From contig BHES01000015.1 in the NCBI GenBank assembly GCA_003864575.1, positions 1-43,827 of the forward strand: 43,827 nt of DNA, read 5' to 3'. The DNA comes from Enterobacterales bacterium (lineage in GTDB: Bacteria; Pseudomonadota; Gammaproteobacteria; Enterobacterales; Enterobacteriaceae). Positions within the stretch are counted from its first letter, which is position 1; every line of letters begins with the position of its first letter. Shown piece after piece: positions 38,117 through 43,827 of this stretch. A program made the translations under genes and the position numbers. The notes beneath the pieces were generated by a model. That model was not told where the DNA came from. It saw only the letters and a list, made by a program, of their open reading frames with translations, and made no database searches.

Positions 38117-38320
38117 AGCACTTCCTGATGGCGGACCCGATTGGCCCCTAGTTTAGCGCGAAGTCGCACGACAACAAAGGCTGTCGCTACTTTGGCTGAC
38201 ATCGGGTTAAACTTAGCCACCCGTTAGAGTGGCGGCAGGGCATTTTCCCCGACGTATCTATGACTTAATATGACCTGACGGATGAATATTTACAGGGCAA
38301 CAGAAAAGGAAATTACTGAC

Positions 38321-38890
38321 ATGACAAGACATTTTCGCACAGCACTCGCGGTTTCGGCCCTGCTGACACTGGCAGGTTGCGCCGAACAAAACCCGCAATT
38401 GCCCGAGCTGAAAACTGAAGTCGGCCAGTTAAATCAAAAATTGCAGCGTTTGACCGATTTGGCCAGTGCGCTCGAACAACAGACGACGCTTAATCGTCAG
38501 TCCAACAACGGACTATATATTTTGCCTGCCGCCAAGAGTCCCGCCACGCTGAAAAGCAACATTGGTGATTTAAACGTCTCGCTGACCAACCTCATGCCAG
38601 AAGCTATGGGCGTACAGGCCGTATTGCATATCAAAAATATCTCAGGCCAGCCGTTACCGATTTTCACGGCCTCGCTCGATTGGGGACAATTGGATCCGGT
38701 GACAGGCAAACCGCTGACCGTCGATATGCAAACTCAGACCTTCACCAGCACATCGACCCTGCTGCCAAGTGCTGAGCAAACGATCGACGTCCGTTTACGT
38801 AATGTCAGCGTTGAAACTCTGGGCTTTATCCACTTGCACCATATCGAAGCAGTAACAGAGACTGCGCCACAAAACGTCACGCAACCCTGA
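38321..38890 (+). CDS. yajI: DUF3251 lipoprotein, YajI-like
   Basis: 189 aa (E. coli YajI 179). The signal peptide MTRHFRTALAVSALLTLAGC ends in a lipobox with Cys20; Ala-Glu follows, so outer membrane sorting is likely. A predicted coiled-coil stretch (LPELKTEVGQLNQKLQRLTDLASALEQQ) leads to a beta-rich DUF3251 domain (GDLNVSLTNLMPEAMGVQAVLHI). The start at 38321 has AAGGAAA upstream; the frame opens at 38282. The function is unknown. It is next to nrdR, as in E. coli, and here also next to secF. Confidence 0.9.
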   Translation: MTRHFRTALAVSALLTLAGCAEQNPQLPELKTEVGQLNQKLQRLTDLASALEQQTTLNRQSNNGLYILPAAKSPATLKSNIGDLNVSLTNLMPEAMGVQAVLHIKNISGQPLPIFTASLDWGQLDPVTGKPLTVDMQTQTFTSTSTLLPSAEQTIDVRLRNVSVETLGFIHLHHIEAVTETAPQNVTQP

Positions 38891-38962
38891 ACAGGGTGCA
38901 CATGGTCTGAAGCGGCCATAAGGGCGGGCTATTTATCAATAAACCCGCCGGTCAAAAAGCAT

Positions 38963-38991
38963 AAAAAAGCCCCGCAATGCGGGGCTTTTTA
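38963..38991. terminator. Bidirectional terminator between yajI and secF
   Basis: AAAAAGCCCCGC, loop AAT, GCGGGGCTTTTT: a 12-bp stem with A- and T-tracts, between convergent genes. Confidence 0.9.
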
Positions 38992-39011
38992 AAGACTGAC
39001 GTCAGTACAGC

Positions 39012-39983
39012 TTAAGGCAGAATCGAAGGCTGATCTGCGCCCTCTTTCTCGACTTTTTGCTGCAACATGTGTTCGCGTTTCATACCCAGTTTAAGGGCCA
39101 GCGCGGACGCCACGTAAATAGACGACACGGTACCAATCGACACACCAATCAACATGGTCAGCGAGAAGCCCGCAAGCAACGCACCGCCAAAGATGTAGAG
39201 CATCAACACCACCATCAGCGTGGTGGCTGAGGTCATGATGGTACGGCTTAAGGTCTGGGTCAGGGACACGTTCATGATTTCGTAAGAAGTGCCGCGGCGG
39301 ATCTTACGGAAGTTCTCACGAATACGGTCCGATACCACGATGGAGTCATTCAGCGAGTAGCCGATAACCGACATCAGAGACGCAATGATGGTCAGGTCAA
39401 CTTCGATCCTGAACAAGGACAGCACGCCCATGGTGATGATCACGTCATGCGCCAATGCGATAACCGCACCCAACGCCAGTCGCCATTCGAAACGGAAACC
39501 GACGTAAATCAGGATAGAAATTAGCGCGATTAGCAACGCCATCCCACCAGCCTGCGCCAAATCACTGCCCACGCTTGGACCGACAAACTCAATGCGCTTT
39601 ACTGTCGCATTTTTGTCGATGTCTGCGTTGATAAGGCCAATGACTTTATTACCCAACTCCTGGCCTGCATTACCCGTTGTCGGTGGTAGACGGACGATAA
39701 CATCGCGGCTGCTACCAAAGTTCTGCACGACCGGATCGGTGAAGCCAGCCTTTTCCATCGCAGCACGCATATCATCAAGATTTGCGGGTTGATCGAGGTT
39801 AATTTCAATTACCGTACCACCGGTAAAATCCAGACCCCAATTGAACCCGCGAACACCGATGATCGCGATTGAAACGATCAACAACAGACCCGAAATGGCA
39901 AAAGCCAAATTGTCCCAGCGCATAAAGTCGATGACTTTACGGCCGTAGTTCAGTTGTTCAACAGTATATTGTTGCTGTGCCAC
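39012..39983 (-). CDS. secF: Protein translocase subunit SecF
   Basis: 323 aa, same as E. coli when started at the GTG 39981-39983, which has GAGGAG 6 bases upstream; the frame extends to 40049 into secD. Six transmembrane helices with a periplasmic domain after the first. Motifs: [32 protein letters not shown], and [26 protein letters not shown]. With SecD and YajC it uses the proton gradient to help proteins leave SecYEG. The C-terminus is identical to E. coli ([14 protein letters not shown]). Confidence 0.98.
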   Translation of the reverse strand: MAQQQYTVEQLNYGRKVIDFMRWDNLAFAISGLLLIVSIAIIGVRGFNWGLDFTGGTVIEINLDQPANLDDMRAAMEKAGFTDPVVQNFGSSRDVIVRLPPTTGNAGQELGNKVIGLINADIDKNATVKRIEFVGPSVGSDLAQAGGMALLIALISILIYVGFRFEWRLALGAVIALAHDVIITMGVLSLFRIEVDLTIIASLMSVIGYSLNDSIVVSDRIRENFRKIRRGTSYEIMNVSLTQTLSRTIMTSATTLMVVLMLYIFGGALLAGFSLTMLIGVSIGTVSSIYVASALALKLGMKREHMLQQKVEKEGADQPSILP

Positions 39984-39993
39984 AACGCACTCC

Positions 39994-41841
39994 TCAGATA
40001 GACAGCTTTTTAATGCGTTTGCCGCCGTAAAGCAGGTTGACGATGGCACGGGTTCCGACGATTGACGTAAACATCGAGGTCGCTACACCGATAGCCGTGG
40101 TGATAGCGAAGCCTTTAATCGAACCGGTACCCACCGCATAAAGAATAATTGCCGTGATCAGGGTAGTAATGTTGGCGTCAATGATACTGGAGAACGCGCC
40201 TTTATAGCCTTCATGAATCGCCTGCTGAACGGAACGCCCGTTCTTAAGCTCTTCTTTGATACGTTCATTTATCAATACGTTGGCGTCAACCGCCACCGCC
40301 AGCGTCAACACAATACCGGCAATACCTGGCATGGTCAGCGTTGCCCCCGGAAGCAGTGACATAATCCCGACAATGAGGATCAAGTTAGCTACCAGCGCGG
40401 TGGTCGCAATCATGCCGAATTTACGGTACCAAACCACCATAAACAGGATAGATGCCACCAGGCCCCACAAGCAGGCTTCCAGTCCCTGAGTAATGTTCTG
40501 CATACCCAGAGTTGGACCAATGGTACGTTCCTCGACAATCTGAATAGGTGCAATCAGAGCACCGGCACGCAGCAGAAGAGAGAGCTGGCGGGCTTCGTTC
40601 GGATCGTTAACGCCGGTAATACGGAAGCTGTTACCCAGACGTGACTGAATCGTCGCCACGTTGATCACTTCTTCCTGCTTAGCCAGAATTGAACGGCCGT
40701 TGGCATCTTTCTTACCGCTGTCTTTGTACTCCACAAACAGGGTCGCCATCGGTTTACCGATATTGTCCTTAGTGAAGTTAGACATGGCGTTACCGCCTGC
40801 GCTGTCGAGGGAGATGTTAACCTGCGGCTGGTTGTACTCATCCATATTGGACGTTGAGTCAGTGATATGGTCACCGGTCAGGATCACGCGTTTGTACAAG
40901 ACAACCGGGCGACCTTCACGGGTATTTTTCACTTCGCTGTCACCCGGCACGCGGCCTGAAGTTGCAGCAGTGGCATCAACGTTGGTGTTAACCAGACGGA
41001 ATTCCAAAGTCGCTGTCGCACCCAAAATTTCTTTGGCACGTGCAGTGTCCTGAATACCCGGCAGCTCAACCACGATACGGTCAGCACCCTGACGCTGTAC
41101 CAGCGGCTCGGCCACACCCAATTGGTTTACACGGTTACGCAAAATAGTAATGTTTTGCTGAACGGCGTATTCACGGGCTTCACTCAGACGATCGTCGGTC
41201 ATCACCACGCGGGCAGCGTTGTCGCCGCTGGCGGTAATGACTAAATCACGGTGACGTGGGGAAAGATAGCTGACGGCGCTGTCGCGGGTCGCGGCATCAC
41301 GGAAACGAACTTCAACACCATAGTTGTCGAGTTTACGTACCGTGGCGTAAGGAATATTTTTCTCGCGCAGATCGCTGCGCATGTTGTCCATGGTCTGCTC
41401 TTGCAGCTTGCTCAGCGCGGTATCCATGTCGACTTCCATCAGGAAGTGCACACCACCACGCAGGTCAAGACCGAGCTTCATCGGCTCAGCACCCAACATG
41501 CTTAACCATCGCGGCGTTGCTGGCGCAAGGTTAAGTGCAATAACAAATTTGTCGCCCAGGGCGCTGGTGAGGGCTTCGCGTGCGCGCAGCTGTACATCAG
41601 TGTCTTTAAAGCGGGCAAGGATCTGACCATTTTCCAGGGCAATAGACTTGCTCTGAATCTTGTCTTGATCTAATACGTCTTTGACTTGGTCCAGCGTTGC
41701 AACACTGGCGTCGGAGCCCCGAGCGCCAGTAATTTGAACAGCCGGATCCTCACCATAAAGGTTGGGAAGTGCATATAGCAGACCGACGATGATCACAACG
41801 ATCAGCATCAGATACTTCCACAAAGGATAACGGTTTAACAC
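39994..41841 (-). CDS. secD: Protein translocase subunit SecD
   Basis: 615 aa, same as E. coli. The first transmembrane helix ([22 protein letters not shown]) precedes the large P1 periplasmic domain (about 35-445); five more helices follow in the C-terminal third. [16 protein letters not shown] is the D1/P1 signature; [18 protein letters not shown] is the conserved D4 region whose Asp is needed for proton-driven function. The start is GTG with AAGGGAA upstream. secF begins 10 bp after its stop. Confidence 0.98.
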   Translation of the reverse strand: MLNRYPLWKYLMLIVVIIVGLLYALPNLYGEDPAVQITGARGSDASVATLDQVKDVLDQDKIQSKSIALENGQILARFKDTDVQLRAREALTSALGDKFVIALNLAPATPRWLSMLGAEPMKLGLDLRGGVHFLMEVDMDTALSKLQEQTMDNMRSDLREKNIPYATVRKLDNYGVEVRFRDAATRDSAVSYLSPRHRDLVITASGDNAARVVMTDDRLSEAREYAVQQNITILRNRVNQLGVAEPLVQRQGADRIVVELPGIQDTARAKEILGATATLEFRLVNTNVDATAATSGRVPGDSEVKNTREGRPVVLYKRVILTGDHITDSTSNMDEYNQPQVNISLDSAGGNAMSNFTKDNIGKPMATLFVEYKDSGKKDANGRSILAKQEEVINVATIQSRLGNSFRITGVNDPNEARQLSLLLRAGALIAPIQIVEERTIGPTLGMQNITQGLEACLWGLVASILFMVVWYRKFGMIATTALVANLILIVGIMSLLPGATLTMPGIAGIVLTLAVAVDANVLINERIKEELKNGRSVQQAIHEGYKGAFSSIIDANITTLITAIILYAVGTGSIKGFAITTAIGVATSMFTSIVGTRAIVNLLYGGKRIKKLSI

Positions 41842-41868
41842 GGCAGTTCCCTTCGGGAAAATCGAAAA

Positions 41869-42201
41869 TTAAAGAGCCTTCATCGTACCTTTCGGCAGAA
41901 CGGCAGCCACGAAGTCACGCTTGATCATCACTTCAGTGGTGTCATTCAGCGCGATAACAACATAGCCCGTTTCGGCTACTTTGCTTACACGACCGATCAG
42001 ACCACCGGTAGTCATCACTTCGTCACCTTTACCGATGGAGTCCATCAGTTTTTTGTGTTCTTTAGAGCGTTTCTGTTGCGGGCGCAGGATCATGAAATAG
42101 AAAATCAGACCAAAGACCACCAGCATGATGACCAGAGAATAAGGACTTCCCTGTGACGGTGCGCCGGAAGCTGCGACTGCATCGGAAATGAAAAGACTCA
42201 T
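41869..42201 (-). CDS. yajC: Sec translocase accessory subunit YajC
   Basis: 110 aa, same as E. coli. One transmembrane helix (SLVIMLVVFGLIFYFMILRPQQK, about 21-40) and a cytoplasmic beta-rich domain with MDSIGKGDEVMTTGGLIGRV. It associates with SecDF and AcrB; it is not essential in E. coli. It lies between tgt and secD, 27 bp before secD. Confidence 0.98.
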   Translation of the reverse strand: MSLFISDAVAASGAPSQGSPYSLVIMLVVFGLIFYFMILRPQQKRSKEHKKLMDSIGKGDEVMTTGGLIGRVSKVAETGYVVIALNDTTEVMIKRDFVAAVLPKGTMKAL

Positions 42202-42365
42202 TTAAATTCCCTCATTGTTGTTATGAAACATGACGATAACCGTCTGTTTCTGTTGAATCGACTCGTTTAAAAGCGCCGCCAAAATAGCGACGCCAGGTAA
42301 ATCGTTGACGGCGGCGTTTGACATCAGAAATTTGCTATCAAAACGGTGCAATCAAGGCTTCCGGA

Positions 42366-43589
<1,224 letters not shown>

Positions 43590-43827
43590 TTACTGGCTTA
43601 CAGTGGCTGACTCCACGACTTCCTGCGGGGCTAGCGGGTTACGGTTGATGAACATCGCATCGCCATAACTAAAGAAACGGTACTGCTCAGCTACCGCCTG
43701 ATGGTAAGCATTCATGGTATTTTTATAGCCGGCAAACGCCGATACCAGCATGATCAATGTTGATTCAGGCAAGTGGAAATTCGTGATCAGGGAATCAATC
43801 ACCTGATAATGATAACCAGGGTAAATG
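43590..43827 (-). CDS. queA: tRNA preQ1(34) S-adenosylmethionine ribosyltransferase-isomerase QueA (3' part)
   Basis: The last 78 codons plus stop are in the window; the gene continues beyond 43827. The visible part matches the E. coli QueA C-terminus: [39 protein letters not shown] and [15 protein letters not shown]. QueA transfers and isomerises the ribosyl group of SAM onto preQ1-tRNA to form epoxyqueuosine, the step after Tgt. It starts the queA-tgt-yajC-secD-secF block. Confidence 0.97.
   Translation of the reverse strand, partial: IYPGYHYQVIDSLITNFHLPESTLIMLVSAFAGYKNTMNAYHQAVAEQYRFFSYGDAMFINRNPLAPQEVVESATVSQ

Noticed and set aside
42274-42316. CGCCGCC...GGCGGCG inverted repeat between tgt and yajC
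   Set aside because: Seven-base arms with a 29-base loop and no T-tract next to the stem on the minus strand; too weak to call a terminator.

Overview
The window is a stretch of ordinary enterobacterial core chromosome. Reading from high to low coordinates, its gene order is queA-tgt-yajC-secD-secF-(yajI)-nrdR-ribD-ribE-nusB-thiL-pgpA-yajO-dxs-ispA-xseB-thiI-yajL-panE-yajQ-yajR-cyoEDCBA-ampG-yajG-bolA-tig-clpP-clpX-lon-hupB-ppiD-ybaV-fadM-queC-ybaE-cof. This is the Escherichia coli K-12 arrangement almost gene for gene, and most proteins have the same length as, or nearly the same length as, the E. coli protein. The host is therefore a member of the Enterobacterales. The protein divergence from E. 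coli, the GTG start of hupB and the exported TPR/DUF218 gene beside cof suggest a Yersiniaceae-like genus (Rahnella, Ewingella or Serratia side), but the genus cannot be fixed by eye.

Layout. 1-2261: the 3' tail of an unrecognised gene, a very long perfect hairpin, an exported TPR+DUF218 (ElyC/SanA/YdcF-type) protein and the HAD phosphatase gene cof. 2495-5469: the SgrR-like regulator gene ybaE, the preQ0 synthase gene queC and the thioesterase gene fadM. 5590-15805: a minus-strand block for protein folding, proteolysis and the nucleoid (ybaV, ppiD, hupB, lon, clpX, clpP, tig, bolA). 16172-18401: the lipoprotein gene yajG and the muropeptide permease gene ampG. 18956-23743: the cytochrome bo3 operon cyoABCDE. 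23932-27593: yajR, yajQ, panE and yajL. 27670-33600: divergent thiI and the isoprenoid operon xseB-ispA-dxs, followed by yajO. 33680-38116: the minus-strand nrdR-ribD-ribE-nusB-thiL-pgpA block (riboflavin, thiamine diphosphate, phosphatidylglycerol, antitermination). 38321-43827: a yajI-like lipoprotein gene and the minus-strand queA-tgt-yajC-secD-secF cluster (queuosine and Sec translocation); queA is cut off by the window end.

How the genes work together. QueC, Tgt and QueA belong to the same queuosine pathway but lie at opposite ends of the window. Lon, ClpX and ClpP form the proteolysis group with trigger factor and PpiD; lon and clpP each carry a good sigma32-type promoter. Dxs and IspA start and extend isoprenoid synthesis, which feeds both ubiquinone-8 (the substrate of the Cyo oxidase) and heme O (made by CyoE from farnesyl diphosphate).

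I found no tRNA, rRNA, insertion sequence, prophage, CRISPR array, toxin-antitoxin or defence locus, and no gene set that looks like an undescribed system. The items worth a second look are regulatory or structural: the 28-bp perfect hairpin at 83-144, the long tig leader with a 16-bp stem, interleaved inverted repeats between thiI and xseB, a FadR-like site before fadM, the 554-bp region before cyoA, a Cys next to the ClpP nucleophile, and the absence of tsx/yajD between yajI and secF.
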